Assembly (NCBI RefSeq): GCF_011752065.1
Contig: NZ_JAAIJY010000006.1
Coordinates: forward strand, 90,755 to 154,754
DNA from: Actinomyces sp. ZJ308
GTDB lineage: Bacteria; Actinomycetota; Actinomycetes; Actinomycetales; Actinomycetaceae
Length of the DNA: 64,000 nucleotides
Direction: 5' to 3'
A program made the translations under genes and the position numbers. A model generated the notes under the pieces. The model was not told the DNA's origin. It worked only from the letters and a program-made list of their open reading frames with translations, and made no database searches. Positions 11,705-20,444 of the stretch are shown one piece after another. How positions within the stretch are numbered: the stretch's first letter is position 1; each line of letters opens with the position of its first letter.

Positions 11705-11941
11705 ATGGCGAAGCCCCAACTTCGCAAGCCGAAGAAGAAGGTCAGCCCCGTCAAGGCCATCAAGGTCGGCACCATCGACTACAAGGACACCGCCACGCTG
11801 CGGAAGTTCATCTCCGACCGCGGCAAGATCCGCGCCCGTCGCGTCACCGGCGTCTCCGTCCAGGAGCAGCGCAAGATCGCCAAGGCCGTGAAGAACGCCC
11901 GCGAGATGGCTCTGCTGCCCTACTCGAGCTCGGCTCGCTGA
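11705..11941 (+). CDS. rpsR: 30S ribosomal protein S18
   Basis: The 78-residue basic protein binds the small-subunit platform with S6. It contains the family stretch [28 protein letters not shown] and ends [20 protein letters not shown] precedes the ATG. I see no CXXC zinc-ribbon motif, so this looks like the cysteine-free form. It lies 88 bp after ssb and 15 bp before rplI. Confidence 0.97.
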   Translation: MAKPQLRKPKKKVSPVKAIKVGTIDYKDTATLRKFISDRGKIRARRVTGVSVQEQRKIAKAVKNAREMALLPYSSSAR

Positions 11942-11956
11942 TCGGAGGCACGCGCA

Positions 11957-12412
11957 ATGACCACCAAGCTCATCCTCACGCACGACGTCTCCCACCTCGG
12001 CTCCGCCGGCGAGGTCGTGGAGGTCAAGGACGGCTACGCCCGTAACTACCTCCTGCCCCGCAAGCTGGCCACCCCGTGGACCAAGGGCGCCCAGCGCCAG
12101 ATCGACCAGATGACCGAGGCGCGTCGCAAGCGCTCCATCGAGTCCCTCGAGCACGCCCAGACCGCGCGCACCTGGCTGCAGGAGAACGTCGTGACCGTCT
12201 CCGCCACCGCGGGCGACAACGGCCGTCTCTTCGGCGCCGTGACCACCGCAACCCTGGCCGACGCCGTCAAGGCCGCCGGCGGCCCCGCCGTCGACCGCCG
12301 CAAGATCCAGGTCGTGCCGCCGATCAAGTCGACCGGCCGTCACAGCGCCTCCGTGCGCCTGCACGCCGACGTCGTGGCCCCCCTCGAGGTCAACGTCGTC
12401 CCCGCGCGCTGA
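11957..12412 (+). CDS. rplI: 50S ribosomal protein L9
   Basis: The 151-residue L9 has the N-terminal rRNA-binding domain MTTKLILTHDVSHLGSAGE and VVEVKDGYARNYLLPRKLA, a charged connecting helix, and the C-terminal domain with DNGRLFGAVT. L9 extends from the large subunit near L1 and helps frame maintenance. CGGAGG precedes the ATG. It closes the operon; a terminator hairpin follows 20 bp later. Confidence 0.97.
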   Translation: MTTKLILTHDVSHLGSAGEVVEVKDGYARNYLLPRKLATPWTKGAQRQIDQMTEARRKRSIESLEHAQTARTWLQENVVTVSATAGDNGRLFGAVTTATLADAVKAAGGPAVDRRKIQVVPPIKSTGRHSASVRLHADVVAPLEVNVVPAR

Positions 12413-12432
12413 GAGCCTCCGGGCTTCTTTCC

Positions 12433-12481
12433 GCCGTCGGGCCGGGTCTCCTCCTTCCGGGGAGGGATCTGGCCCGACGGC
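12433..12481 (+). terminator. Terminator after rplI
   Basis: Arms GCCGTCGGGCC (12433-12443) and GGCCCGACGGC (12471-12481) form a perfect 11-bp stem around a 27-base loop with its own partial pairing. It is 20 bp downstream of rplI and ends the ribosomal operon. Confidence 0.75.
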
Positions 12482-12520
12482 GTCGTCCTGAGGGTGCCTC
12501 GGCCTCGTGCTGACCTCCGG

Positions 12521-12590
12521 TTCGTGGGGTAGGTCGCGCGGTCGTACCCTCTACCCCTCGATCGCGCGATACAAGGTACGACCGCGCGCG
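12521..12590. repeat. 70-bp palindromic dispersed repeat, copy 1
   Basis: This segment, read on the reverse strand, matches about 60 of 70 positions at 36835-36902. It has 13-bp perfect arms, GCGCGGTCGTACC (12536-12548) and GGTACGACCGCGC (12575-12587), with an inner CGATCGCGCGAT-like palindrome. Both copies lie just beyond the 3' end of a minus-strand gene, so it may act as a terminator or REP-like element. Confidence 0.7.
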
Positions 12591-12623
12591 TAGGGACTGG
12601 CGAGGGCGGCGCGCCGGGGCGGC

Positions 12624-14090
12624 TCAGTGGCGCCAGGCGGTGCCGCGGGCGCGCAGGTAGGTGGTGGCGCCGCGGGCGGCCATGAACACGCAGGCGAAGG
12701 CGACCCACAGCTCGACCAGGCCCGACGTCGAACCGGTGGCGCCCGGCAGCACGCCGCCGCCGATGAGCAGAGCCAGGGGGACATAGGGCGCCAGCGTCAC
12801 CAGACCCGCCCACGCCAGGTAGCGGCCGTCGCCGGCGCCCATGAGTACGCCGTCGAGCAGGTAGACGACCCCGGCCAGCGGCAGCGCGCTCGCCGCCACG
12901 AGCAGGGTCGGAGTCGCGGCCGCGATGACGCCGGCGTCGGAGGTGAAGGCGCGGGGCAGCCAGGCGGCACCGGCCGCCATGAGCACCCCGATGAGCACAC
13001 CGGTCCCGGCGCCCCAGGTGAGCATGCGTCGCAGGAGCTCGTCAATGGACCAGCCCGCCGTGGCCGAGGCGGTCTGAGCCTCCGCGTCGGTGCCGGCCGA
13101 GGTATCGGTCGCGGTGGACTCGCCGTCGGCTCTCTGCGCCTGTCCCAGGGCGGTGCCGATGAGTGCCTGCGCCGCCACCGCCAGCGCGTCCAGGGCGAAG
13201 GCCGCGAAGGTCCACAGGACGTTGACCACCTGGTGGGCCGCCAGCGATACGTCCCCGAGCGCCGTCGCCGCCCACACGGTGGCCAGGATCGCCACCCGCA
13301 GGCTCAGCGAGCGGATGAGCAGCGGGGTGCCGCTGCCCAGTGAGGCTCGCAGGCCATCACGGCGGGGGAGCAGACCGACGCCGGCCGCCCGGGCCTCACG
13401 AAGGATCGGGCGGGCCAGCGCCAGCGCCATGGCCGTCTGTGCGATCGCGGTGCCGGCGCCCGAGCCCGCGATCCCCATCCCGACGCCGTAGAGCAGGATC
13501 GCGTTGACGGCGACGTTGAGGACCGCGCCGCCGGAGGCCACGACGAAGGGCGTGCGCGTGTCCAGCAGACCGCGTAGCACCCCGGTGGCCGCCAGGACGA
13601 CGAACATGCCCGGCAGTCCCGGGCAGGAGGCGCGCAGGTAGGCCACAGCGGCCTGCGCCACCGGACCATGGGCGCCCATCGCCTGTGTCAGCCACGGGGC
13701 GCCCAGTCCCAGGAGGGTTCCCGCTCCCAGCCCCAGCAGGAGGGCCAGCCACATCCCGTCGACGCCGGCCCGCAGGCCCTGCGTGCGCCGGCCCGCGCCG
13801 AACAGGCGCGCCGTCGTCGCCGTGGTGGCGTAGGCCAGGAAGACGAACAGGCCCACCGTCGTCGTCAGGATCGTCGAGGCCAGCGACAGGCCCGCCAGGC
13901 TGACCGCTCCGAGGTGACCGACCATCGCCGAGTCCGCCAGGACGAAGAGCGGCTCGGCGATCAGCGCCCCCAGCGCGGGCAGGGCCAGCGACAGGACCTG
14001 GCGGTTGAGACTGGTGGAAACGGGGCTGCTGGCGTCGGGCACCGCCCCATTGTGGACCACGGTGGACCGGAGGGGACCACTGGAGGTCAT
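12624..14090 (-). CDS. MATE family efflux transporter (DinF-like)
   Basis: This membrane exporter of about 488 residues uses ion gradients to expel cationic drugs or metabolites. The N-terminal motif PALGALIAEPLFVLADSAMVGHLGAVSLAGLSLAS is the MATE/DinF signature, followed by alternating hydrophobic helices and a hydrophilic loop near the middle (ADGESTATDTSAGTDAEAQT). The start is uncertain: ATG at 14090 gives MTSSGPLRSTVV, GTG at 14042 gives VPDASSPVS closer to the family start, and neither has a clear ribosome-binding site. It is monocistronic and convergent with rplI. The substrate cannot be inferred. Confidence 0.88.
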   Translation of the reverse strand: MTSSGPLRSTVVHNGAVPDASSPVSTSLNRQVLSLALPALGALIAEPLFVLADSAMVGHLGAVSLAGLSLASTILTTTVGLFVFLAYATTATTARLFGAGRRTQGLRAGVDGMWLALLLGLGAGTLLGLGAPWLTQAMGAHGPVAQAAVAYLRASCPGLPGMFVVLAATGVLRGLLDTRTPFVVASGGAVLNVAVNAILLYGVGMGIAGSGAGTAIAQTAMALALARPILREARAAGVGLLPRRDGLRASLGSGTPLLIRSLSLRVAILATVWAATALGDVSLAAHQVVNVLWTFAAFALDALAVAAQALIGTALGQAQRADGESTATDTSAGTDAEAQTASATAGWSIDELLRRMLTWGAGTGVLIGVLMAAGAAWLPRAFTSDAGVIAAATPTLLVAASALPLAGVVYLLDGVLMGAGDGRYLAWAGLVTLAPYVPLALLIGGGVLPGATGSTSGLVELWVAFACVFMAARGATTYLRARGTAWRH

Positions 14091-14398
14091 GGGCGGTTGC
14101 CGGGTGGGCGCGGTGGGCCGCACGGAGCCTGCTCGACGGCGCGCACACACCGCACGCCACCGCGCGGGATGAGTTCGTTGAGACGAACCTGCCTGTGCCG
14201 AAGCGGTCCTCATGGCCAGGTTGAGGATCAGGTTGAGGGCGGGCCGGCGTCCACGGCCCCCGCGTCATCGATCGGGCGAACAACCCGGATTCTCTGGAGG
14301 ATCGCACAACTATTCTCCAGAAAGAAAAGTAGGTACATACTGAAAGAATCCTGGAAATGCGACTGGTGAGGCCGTTGTCCGCCGGAGTGCGAGCAACC

Positions 14399-14621
14399 TG
14401 GGGATAACTGGTGCGGACATCCCTGTAGGAGAGCCACAAACGGTGTGGACCTCAAGTCGAGCGTCATGTTTGTCCACAGGTTTACCCACTTGTCCACAGA
14501 TCACATTGTGATGTCGTGGGAAGTGCCTATAGGAAGCCTGAACTCGCAGATGTCAGTGATGGCAACGAAAAGTCGACAGTCCCTGGTACGGCTGCACCAG
14601 ATGCGCACATCTGTATCCACA
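14399..14621. promoter_or_regulatory. DnaA-box-like cluster upstream of dnaB
   Basis: Two perfect TTGTCCACA boxes sit at 14470-14478 and 14490-14498, 20 bp apart on the same face. Near matches are TGGGGATAA at 14399-14407 (reverse, 8 of 9) and GTATCCACA at 14613-14621 (8 of 9). TTGTCCACA is the GC-rich actinobacterial form of the DnaA box. A comparatively AT-rich stretch at about 14305-14360 lies to the left. This may be a DnaA-regulated promoter or a secondary DnaA-binding locus; dnaA and dnaN are not in the window. Nothing else of note is visible in the 14091-14841 gap. Confidence 0.6.
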
Positions 14622-14841
14622 GTGGATGCGCTTCTGTCCCCAGGGATGGGGGGTCTTCCCACAGTGGCGGTGCGGATATCCCCAAGACTGGCGAACTTGA
14701 GAGTTTGCCAGGTCTGCGCGATGGCGTTATCGTCACGCGCGCGCTCCACGCGGGCGAGCGTCTTCCTGGCACGGCGCTCCGTCGTCGGGAGTGGTAGGAG
14801 GGGCCGGTACCAACCGGCGTGATCGTGCGGAAGGTGGCCGG

Positions 14842-16266
14842 ATGGACAACGGCATGGGCGGGCAGGCCGGCTCGGAGGGCGCCGGCGGCGGGAGCGTCCG
14901 GACCGACAGCGCCGCCTTCGACCGCCTCCCGCCCCAGGACCTTGAGGCCGAGATGGCCACGTTGGGCGGCATGCTCCTGAGCAAGGAGGCCATCACCGAC
15001 GTCATCGACGTCCTGCGCGGACCGGAGTTCTACCGCTCGGCCCACGAGTCGATCTTCGACGCCATCGTCGAGGTCTACAACCGCTCCGAGCCCGCCGATC
15101 CGCTCATCGTGGCCGACGAGCTCTCCCGGCGCGGCGAGCTCGAGCGCGTCGGCGGCGCCCCCTACCTGGCCTCCCTCATGGCCACCGTCCCCACGGCGGC
15201 CAACGCCGGCTACTACGCCCGCATCGTCAAGGACAAGGCGCTCATGCGCGGCCTGGTCCAGGCCGGAACCCGCATCACCCAGCTGGGGTACTCCACCGAC
15301 GCCGGCGACATCGCCGAGCTCGTCACCCTGGCCGAGGCCGAGGTCTACTCGGTGGCCCACCACGACGGCGAGAAGGAGGACTACGTCGCCGTCTCCGAGC
15401 TCCTGGGTGAAGCCAACCTTGAGATTGAGGCCGCCCAGAACCGCGAGAACGGGGCCATGACCGGCGTCCCCACCGACTTCATCGAGCTCGACGAGCTCAC
15501 CGGCGGGCTGCATCCCGGCCAGATGATCATCGTGGCCGCGCGTCCCGCCATGGGCAAGTCCACCCTCGCCGTCGACTTCTGCCGCTCGGCCTCGATCCAC
15601 CACGGCATCACCAGCTGCTACTTCTCCCTGGAGATGGGCCGCATGGAGCTCATGATGCGCATCCTGGCCGCCGAGTCCAGCGTGGACATGAACAAGCTGC
15701 GCGGCTCGCGCCAGATGGAGGACCGGGACTGGACCGACGTCGCCGTGGCCTACAACCCCGTGTCCAACGCGCCGCTGTTCATCGACGACTCGCCCAACCT
15801 CACGATGCCGGAGATCCGCTCCAAGGCGCTGCGCATGAAGCAGCAGCACGACCTGGGGCTCATGGTCATCGACTACCTCCAGCTCATGAGCTCGGGCAAG
15901 CGGGTCGAGTCGCGCCAGCAGGAGGTCTCCGAGTTCTCCCGGTCCCTCAAGCTGCTGGCCAAGGAGCTGGAGATCCCGGTCATCGCCGTCGCCCAGCTCA
16001 ACCGCGGTCCCGAGCAGCGCACCGGCAACAAGCCCCAGATGAGCGACCTGCGCGAGTCCGGGTCGTTGGAGCAGGACGCCGACATCATCATCCTGCTGCA
16101 CCGTCCGGAGTACTACAACAACGAGGAGCGCCCCGGCGAGGCCGACATCATCGTGGCCAAGCACCGCAACGGGCAGACCCGCACCATTCCGGTGGCCTTC
16201 CAGGGGCACGTCTCGCGCTTCGCCAACATGGCGCGCGACGTCACTCCCGAGCCCGCCTACGAGTAG
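14842..16266 (+). CDS. dnaB: Replicative DNA helicase DnaB
   Basis: The 474-residue hexameric 5'-3' helicase unwinds DNA at the replication fork. The N-terminal domain starts at RLPPQDLEAEMATLGGMLLSK. The RecA-like domain has Walker A ARPAMGKST (about residues 232-240), FFSLEMGRMELMMR, Walker B LMVIDYLQLM, and the C-terminal motif SDLRESGSLEQDADIIILLHR. The ATG at 14842 is preceded by GGAAGG. No intein or insertion is present. It follows the DnaA-box cluster and overlaps the convergent ABC permease gene by 10 bp at its 3' end. Confidence 0.97.
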   Translation: MDNGMGGQAGSEGAGGGSVRTDSAAFDRLPPQDLEAEMATLGGMLLSKEAITDVIDVLRGPEFYRSAHESIFDAIVEVYNRSEPADPLIVADELSRRGELERVGGAPYLASLMATVPTAANAGYYARIVKDKALMRGLVQAGTRITQLGYSTDAGDIAELVTLAEAEVYSVAHHDGEKEDYVAVSELLGEANLEIEAAQNRENGAMTGVPTDFIELDELTGGLHPGQMIIVAARPAMGKSTLAVDFCRSASIHHGITSCYFSLEMGRMELMMRILAAESSVDMNKLRGSRQMEDRDWTDVAVAYNPVSNAPLFIDDSPNLTMPEIRSKALRMKQQHDLGLMVIDYLQLMSSGKRVESRQQEVSEFSRSLKLLAKELEIPVIAVAQLNRGPEQRTGNKPQMSDLRESGSLEQDADIIILLHRPEYYNNEERPGEADIIVAKHRNGQTRTIPVAFQGHVSRFANMARDVTPEPAYE

Positions 16267-17051
16267 GCCGGCTCGGCAGGACTCGGGGCCGGGATGCGCA
16301 CCGTGCGCAGTCGCAGGGCGCCCACGGCCCAGCTCGCCGCGGTCAGCAGGACGGCCGTCGCAACGCCATGCGCCAGTCCTCGGTGCAGGTAGGTCGCGGT
16401 CTGCGACCCCAGGTTCTCCACGACGACGCTGGCCAGCTCCCGGGTCGACCACAGGGGCAGGACGCGGGTCCAGCCCTCCGAGGGGTCGACGAGCACCTGG
16501 ATGGCCATGACCGACAGCAGCAGGAGCGCCCCCTCCAGGTCCCGTGGGACCAGAGCGGCGGCCAACGAGCCCAGGGGAGCGGCGACGGCGGCCGTCAGCA
16601 GCAGCATGACCGGGACTGTCCCCGGGCGGGTGAGCTCGTCGCCGATCGTGGTCAGCACAAGCCCGCTGTAGAGCAGGCCGACGGCCCACCCCAGGCCGAG
16701 GACGGCGAGGTGGCGGCCCAGCAGCAGAGCCGTGGGGTCCGCTCCGTTCACGGTCAGGCGGCGGTCCACCGACCGGGAGGAGACCTGCGTGAACAGCGCC
16801 AGCGTCGCCGTCGCCCAGCCCAGGCCGATCGACAGGAGCCGGATGGCGGTCCAGTGCGCCTCCAGGCGCACCAGGTAGAAGACCAACGGCAGAAGAGTCG
16901 CCAGCGCGAGGGCGCCGCGCCGTCGGGCGAGCTCACGCAGGGTGATGAGGGCGACGAGGCCCGTGGTCGCCGCCGTCGATCGGAACCGGGAGGCCTCGGT
17001 GTGGGGAGGTCCGGCTTGCGAGGCGGGTGGCTGAGGGGGCGGTGTGCTCAT
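16257..17051 (-). CDS. ABC transporter permease of the PadR-linked cassette
   Basis: This 264-residue membrane protein has a hydrophilic N-terminus (MSTPPPQPPASQAG) and about six hydrophobic segments, including LALATLLPLVFYLV, LLSIGLGWATATLALFT and VPVMLLLTAAVAAPLGSLAAAL. It lacks the binding-protein-dependent EAA loop, so it resembles an exporter-type (ABC-2-like) permease. The start ATG overlaps the ATPase stop as ATGA, indicating translational coupling, and GGAAGGA lies upstream. Its 3' end overlaps dnaB by 10 bp on the opposite strand. The substrate is unknown; a drug or peptide is plausible given the PadR partner. Confidence 0.8.
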   Translation of the reverse strand: MSTPPPQPPASQAGPPHTEASRFRSTAATTGLVALITLRELARRRGALALATLLPLVFYLVRLEAHWTAIRLLSIGLGWATATLALFTQVSSRSVDRRLTVNGADPTALLLGRHLAVLGLGWAVGLLYSGLVLTTIGDELTRPGTVPVMLLLTAAVAAPLGSLAAALVPRDLEGALLLLSVMAIQVLVDPSEGWTRVLPLWSTRELASVVVENLGSQTATYLHRGLAHGVATAVLLTAASWAVGALRLRTVRIPAPSPAEPAYS

Positions 17052-18091
17052 GCGGGTTCCTTCCGCCGTGTCCATCGGGGTGCCCAACGGGCTGACCGGC
17101 CGCTGCCCTCCTGCGGCGCCGGAAGCTCGATGACACGGTCGACCAGGTCGACGTCGCGCAGCAGGTGGGTGACCAGCAGGACCCCCGCACCCGAGGCGCG
17201 CCAGGAGGAGATGAGTGCCCACAGGTCCTCGTAGGCCAGGGCGTCCAGGCCCTGGTAGGGCTCGTCCAGCAGCAGCAGGTCGGGTGCGTCGAGCTGGGCG
17301 AGGGCGACGTTGAGCTTCTGCTGGGTCCCGCCGGAGAGTGTTCCGGCGTTCTGGTCTCCTCGGGCGGTCCAGCCCAGGCGGGTCAGGAGCCGGTGCCCCG
17401 TCGAGACCGAGCGGCCCCGCGGCATGCCGCGTGCCGCGCCGAAGAGCCTGAGGTGCTCGTCGACCGTGAGCAGGGGAGCCAGGGAGTCGAGCTGGGGTGC
17501 GTAGCCGAAGCGTGGTGTCCGCTCGATACGTCCGCTCTCGGCGCGCAGCAGGCCCGCACAGAGCTGGAGCAGGGTCGACTTGCCGGCGCCGTTGGCCCCG
17601 ACGACGGCGACGACCTCACCTCGGTGGACGGTGAGGCTGATGCCGGACAGGACCGTGCGCCTGCCGCGGTGCACGGACACGTTCGTCAGGCGCAGGACGA
17701 CGGGGGCGATGGACGGGACGGCGTCAGCCGGGATGGTGGTTGCGGTAGGCGCCTGCTCGGCGGAGTCGACCGGGACGCTATGGTCGGAGGCGTCGACGAG
17801 ATCAGTCGAGCTGAGGTCGGTGGGGTTGCCGGTCCATGAGCCGGGCGCCGGAGGGGCGACCGTTCCCTGGTAGTCGCGCAGAGCGGAGGCGACCTCGCGG
17901 GCGTAGAGGACTGCCGGCCCGTACATCTCGAAGGGCGGCACGCCGGCCGCCTCCGCCTCGGCGCGGGTCGAGGTGGAGGTGCGTGAGACCTCGGGGACCG
18001 GAAGGCCGTGGCAGGCGAGCTCCGTCTCGAAGGTCCGGTACCAGTCGGGCGGGTCCGGCGCGGGGCCGCAAGGCTCTTGAGCGCGGTTCAT
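17048..18091 (-). CDS. ABC transporter ATP-binding protein with N-terminal extension
   Basis: The ATPase domain begins near residue 130 (VLRLTNVSVHRGRRTVL) with Walker A GANGAGKST, the Q-loop region FGYAPQLDS, signature LSGGTQQKLN, Walker B LLLLDEPYQGLD and the H-loop LLVTH. The first roughly 125 residues are unusual: they include DWYRTFETELACHGLP and a Pro/Thr/Asp-rich linker, not part of a standard ABC ATPase. Start and stop codons overlap those of the PadR gene and the permease gene (ATGA at both junctions), so the three form one coupled operon. It powers the adjacent permease. Confidence 0.88.
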   Translation of the reverse strand: MNRAQEPCGPAPDPPDWYRTFETELACHGLPVPEVSRTSTSTRAEAEAAGVPPFEMYGPAVLYAREVASALRDYQGTVAPPAPGSWTGNPTDLSSTDLVDASDHSVPVDSAEQAPTATTIPADAVPSIAPVVLRLTNVSVHRGRRTVLSGISLTVHRGEVVAVVGANGAGKSTLLQLCAGLLRAESGRIERTPRFGYAPQLDSLAPLLTVDEHLRLFGAARGMPRGRSVSTGHRLLTRLGWTARGDQNAGTLSGGTQQKLNVALAQLDAPDLLLLDEPYQGLDALAYEDLWALISSWRASGAGVLLVTHLLRDVDLVDRVIELPAPQEGSGRSARWAPRWTRRKEPA

Positions 18092-18438
18092 GAGGAGGCC
18101 TCCGCCCGGGCCGACCGGCCCTCGATGAGGGCGCCAACGGCTGTGGAGAAGGCCCGCCACTCGGTCCGCCGTGCGGCGAGCTCTGTGCGTCCGGCCTCCG
18201 TCAGCGCGTAGTACTTGCGCGCGGGGCCCGAGGTGGAGGGGCGCCAGGAGACCGCGACGAGGCCGCGCTTCTCCAGTCGCATGAGGGCCGGGTAGAGCGT
18301 GCCGCCCGGAACCTCGTCCAGCCCGGCGGCGGCGAGGCGCTGAGCCAGTGACAGGCCATAGTCGGCGTGCTCGGCCAGCAGGGAGAGCAGGCAGGGTTCC
18401 AGGAAGCCGCGCAGGAGACGGGCCGTCGAGGTGTCCAT
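18088..18438 (-). CDS. PadR family transcriptional regulator
   Basis: The 116-residue winged-helix repressor shows the PadR pattern: GFLEPCLLSLLAEHADYGLSLAQRLAAAG, then EVPGGTLYPALMRLEKRGLVAVSW and ARKYYALTEAGRTEL. PadR proteins typically repress adjacent transporter operons and themselves and are relieved by a drug or phenolic ligand. The gene is first in the operon, its stop overlaps the ATPase start, and an imperfect 27-bp palindrome lies seven bases upstream of its ATG. The effector is unknown. Confidence 0.92.
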   Translation of the reverse strand: MDTSTARLLRGFLEPCLLSLLAEHADYGLSLAQRLAAAGLDEVPGGTLYPALMRLEKRGLVAVSWRPSTSGPARKYYALTEAGRTELAARRTEWRAFSTAVGALIEGRSARAEASS

Positions 18439-18444
18439 GGTTCA

Positions 18445-18471
18445 TAGACTACCTAGTTACTAGGCAATCTA
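18445..18471. promoter_or_regulatory. Putative PadR operator
   Basis: TAGACTACCTAG-TTA-CTAGGCAATCTA is an inverted repeat matching at 10 of 12 arm positions, with a perfect CCTAG-TTA-CTAGG core at 18452-18464. It sits directly in front of the PadR start codon, where an autoregulatory operator is expected. Confidence 0.72.
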
Positions 18472-18799
18472 TCTACCGGAACGTGTACACGCGCCGGATC
18501 GCACGGTCGAAAGTGTCACTGGTGGCGACTTTTAGGTCGCCCGAGTGCTGCTTCTCGGCGGGAGGGCGGCATATCCTCCCAGGTCAGAGCCCTGTGTGTG
18601 GGATTGTGGCGGCGTCAGGTCAAGGGAAAAGTCTCCCTGAGTGACAAAATGACCCGACTTTGACGGACGTCCGCCGTCAGCGGCACTGGAGGCCGTCGAC
18701 GGCGGACGTACAGATGGCAAGCGGGCAGTCAGGTCTGTGCATGACCCTGGAAGACTGCGGGAGGCCATGGATAACCGCGGAGAACCGCGGTGAAGGGCC
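18472..18799. terminator. Intergenic region with a terminator for the PdxK-type gene
   Basis: Arms ACGTCCGCCGTC (18667-18678) and GACGGCGGACGT (18698-18709) form a perfect 12-bp stem about 90 bp beyond the stop of the minus-strand kinase gene. The rest, up to the PadR promoter, holds no gene I can support. Confidence 0.6.
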
Positions 18800-19606
18800 T
18801 CAGGCCGGCCGGTACTCGCCCTGGTAGACGTAGAGGAAGGGCATGTTGCCGCGCAGCCCGTGCCGGATGGAGGAGGAGACGACCTCCTTGGCGGTGACGG
18901 CGGCCTCCAGTGGGGTGGCGCCCTTGGAGAGCTCGGCGGTGACCGCGGCCGCCAGGGTGCAGCCGGCGCCGTGGACGCGCTCGGTGCCCACGGCCTCGAC
19001 CTCGAGGACCTCCAGGGTGGTGCCGTCGTAGAAGACGTCCAGCGCGGTGCCGGTGCCCAGCGACGGGCCGGCCTTGGCCAGGACGTTGGGGACGCCCTGG
19101 TCGTGGATGCGCTTGGCGGCGTCCTTGAGCTGATCGACCGTCGTGATCTCCTCCACGCCCGCCAGGGTGGCGGCCTCGAAGAGGTTCGGGGTGGTCATCG
19201 TGGCGCGCGGCAGGATCTTGGAGCGCAGCGCGTTGTCCACCTCCAGGGCGCCCCCGAACTCCTGGCCCTTGCAGATGAGGACCGGGTCGAGCACCACGGT
19301 GGGGAAGTCGTAGGTCTCCAGTGCCTGCTCGACGACGTCGATGGTGGCCGCCGTGCCCAGCATGCCGATCTTGACGGCGTCGACGCGCGAGTGGACGGCG
19401 GCGCAGGTCTCGATCTGGTCGGCGATGACACCGGGGTCCACCGGGACGAAGCGGTGGTTCCAGCTGTCCTTGGGGTCCATGGACACGATGCAGGTCAGGG
19501 CCGTGCAGCCGAAGACGCCGAGGGTGTGGAAGGTCTTGAGGTCGGTCTGGGCGCCGGCGCCGCCCGAGGCCTCGGAGCCGGCGATGGTCAGGGCGATGGG
19601 AGTCAT
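18800..19606 (-). CDS. pdxK: Pyridoxal/pyridoxine kinase of the ThiD-like type
   Basis: The 268-residue ribokinase-fold enzyme phosphorylates B6 vitamers with ATP. It starts [26 protein letters not shown], as in ThiD and ThiD-like PdxK. Later motifs favour Pdx[27 protein letters not shown] (the CKG motif, as in the Staphylococcus and Bacillus enzymes), TTPNLFEAA and [16 protein letters not shown] with the catalytic Cys loop. A true ThiD role in thiamine synthesis cannot be excluded; no thi genes are nearby. The internal ATG at 19606 matches the family start better than in-frame ATGs further upstream. Confidence 0.82.
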   Translation of the reverse strand: MTPIALTIAGSEASGGAGAQTDLKTFHTLGVFGCTALTCIVSMDPKDSWNHRFVPVDPGVIADQIETCAAVHSRVDAVKIGMLGTAATIDVVEQALETYDFPTVVLDPVLICKGQEFGGALEVDNALRSKILPRATMTTPNLFEAATLAGVEEITTVDQLKDAAKRIHDQGVPNVLAKAGPSLGTGTALDVFYDGTTLEVLEVEAVGTERVHGAGCTLAAAVTAELSKGATPLEAAVTAKEVVSSSIRHGLRGNMPFLYVYQGEYRPA

Positions 19607-19700
19607 GGATCTAGCGTGCACCGCTCGGGGCGTGCCGGCCAAGCCGGGCCGATCACGAGGAACCGGCCCGGCTTGGCGAGGGGATGTGAAAAGCTGTGGC

Positions 19701-20312
19701 TCAGGCGTTGGCGATGGTCCAGCGCCGGCCGCGGTGGGCGTCCTTCTCGGCCTCGTCGACCAGGGCGACGGCGAAGTCGGCCACGGAGATCTCGCCGCCC
19801 GCGGGCTCGTCCGTTCCCTCGACGTAGCTGCCGGTGCGGGGCTTGTCGGTGAAGGCCGGGGCGGGGGAGAGGAAGGTCCAGCGCAGGGCGTCGTCGGCCC
19901 CGCGGTAGAGGTCGAGAACCTCGGAGAAGGCCAGGGCCTCGGGCTTGTACTCCTCGGGGAAGCCGGGGCTGTCCACCAGGCGGGCGCCGTCGGGCGTCAG
20001 CAGGGAGCCGGCACCGCCGACGACCACGAGCCGGCCGGTGGGGGCGGCGGCGATGAGGGCGCGGTGGGCGTCGATGGCCGGCTGGGCGGACTCGCCGCGG
20101 CCCGCGGAGACGGAGATGATCGTGGCGTCGGAGGCGTTGATGAGGTCGACGAGGGCCCGGGTGTCTGACAGGGTGAGGCTGACGTCCTGCGCGGCGCCCT
20201 CGGCGTGGCGCCCCGAGCGGGAGGCCGAGACGACCTCGTGCCCGCGGCCCGCGGCCTCGGCGACGACGGCCGAGCCGACCATTCCGGTTCCTCCGATGAC
20301 GGCGATCTTCAT
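19701..20312 (-). CDS. NAD(P)H-binding oxidoreductase, atypical SDR (NmrA/YwnB-like)
   Basis: The 203-residue Rossmann protein starts [20 protein letters not shown], the GxxGxxG dinucleotide motif, and continues with [28 protein letters not shown] and [10 protein letters not shown], typical of the short NAD(P)-binding family whose members act as quinone or enone reductases or redox sensors. It is transcribed divergently from an HxlR regulator across a 132-bp gap with a palindrome, suggesting it is that regulator's target. The substrate is unknown. Confidence 0.85.
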   Translation of the reverse strand: MKIAVIGGTGMVGSAVVAEAAGRGHEVVSASRSGRHAEGAAQDVSLTLSDTRALVDLINASDATIISVSAGRGESAQPAIDAHRALIAAAPTGRLVVVGGAGSLLTPDGARLVDSPGFPEEYKPEALAFSEVLDLYRGADDALRWTFLSPAPAFTDKPRTGSYVEGTDEPAGGEISVADFAVALVDEAEKDAHRGRRWTIANA

Positions 20313-20406
20313 GACTTTTCCTCCTGTTGGATGAGGGAGCGGCGTTTGCGGACGAGTGTGCGCGACGGGATGTCGCCGTGCTCGCGATGGCTTGATGGTA
20401 TGCTTA

Positions 20407-20421
20407 AGGTACCAAGTACCT
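20407..20421. promoter_or_regulatory. Putative HxlR operator
   Basis: AGGTAC-CAA-GTACCT is a perfect 15-bp inverted repeat between the divergent NAD(P)-binding protein and HxlR genes. GTAC-type palindromes are typical sites of HxlR/DUF24 redox regulators such as QorR and YodB. It lies 23 bp upstream of the HxlR start codon. Confidence 0.68.
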
Positions 20422-20444
20422 CAAAGTAACTATAGGAGTGTGTT

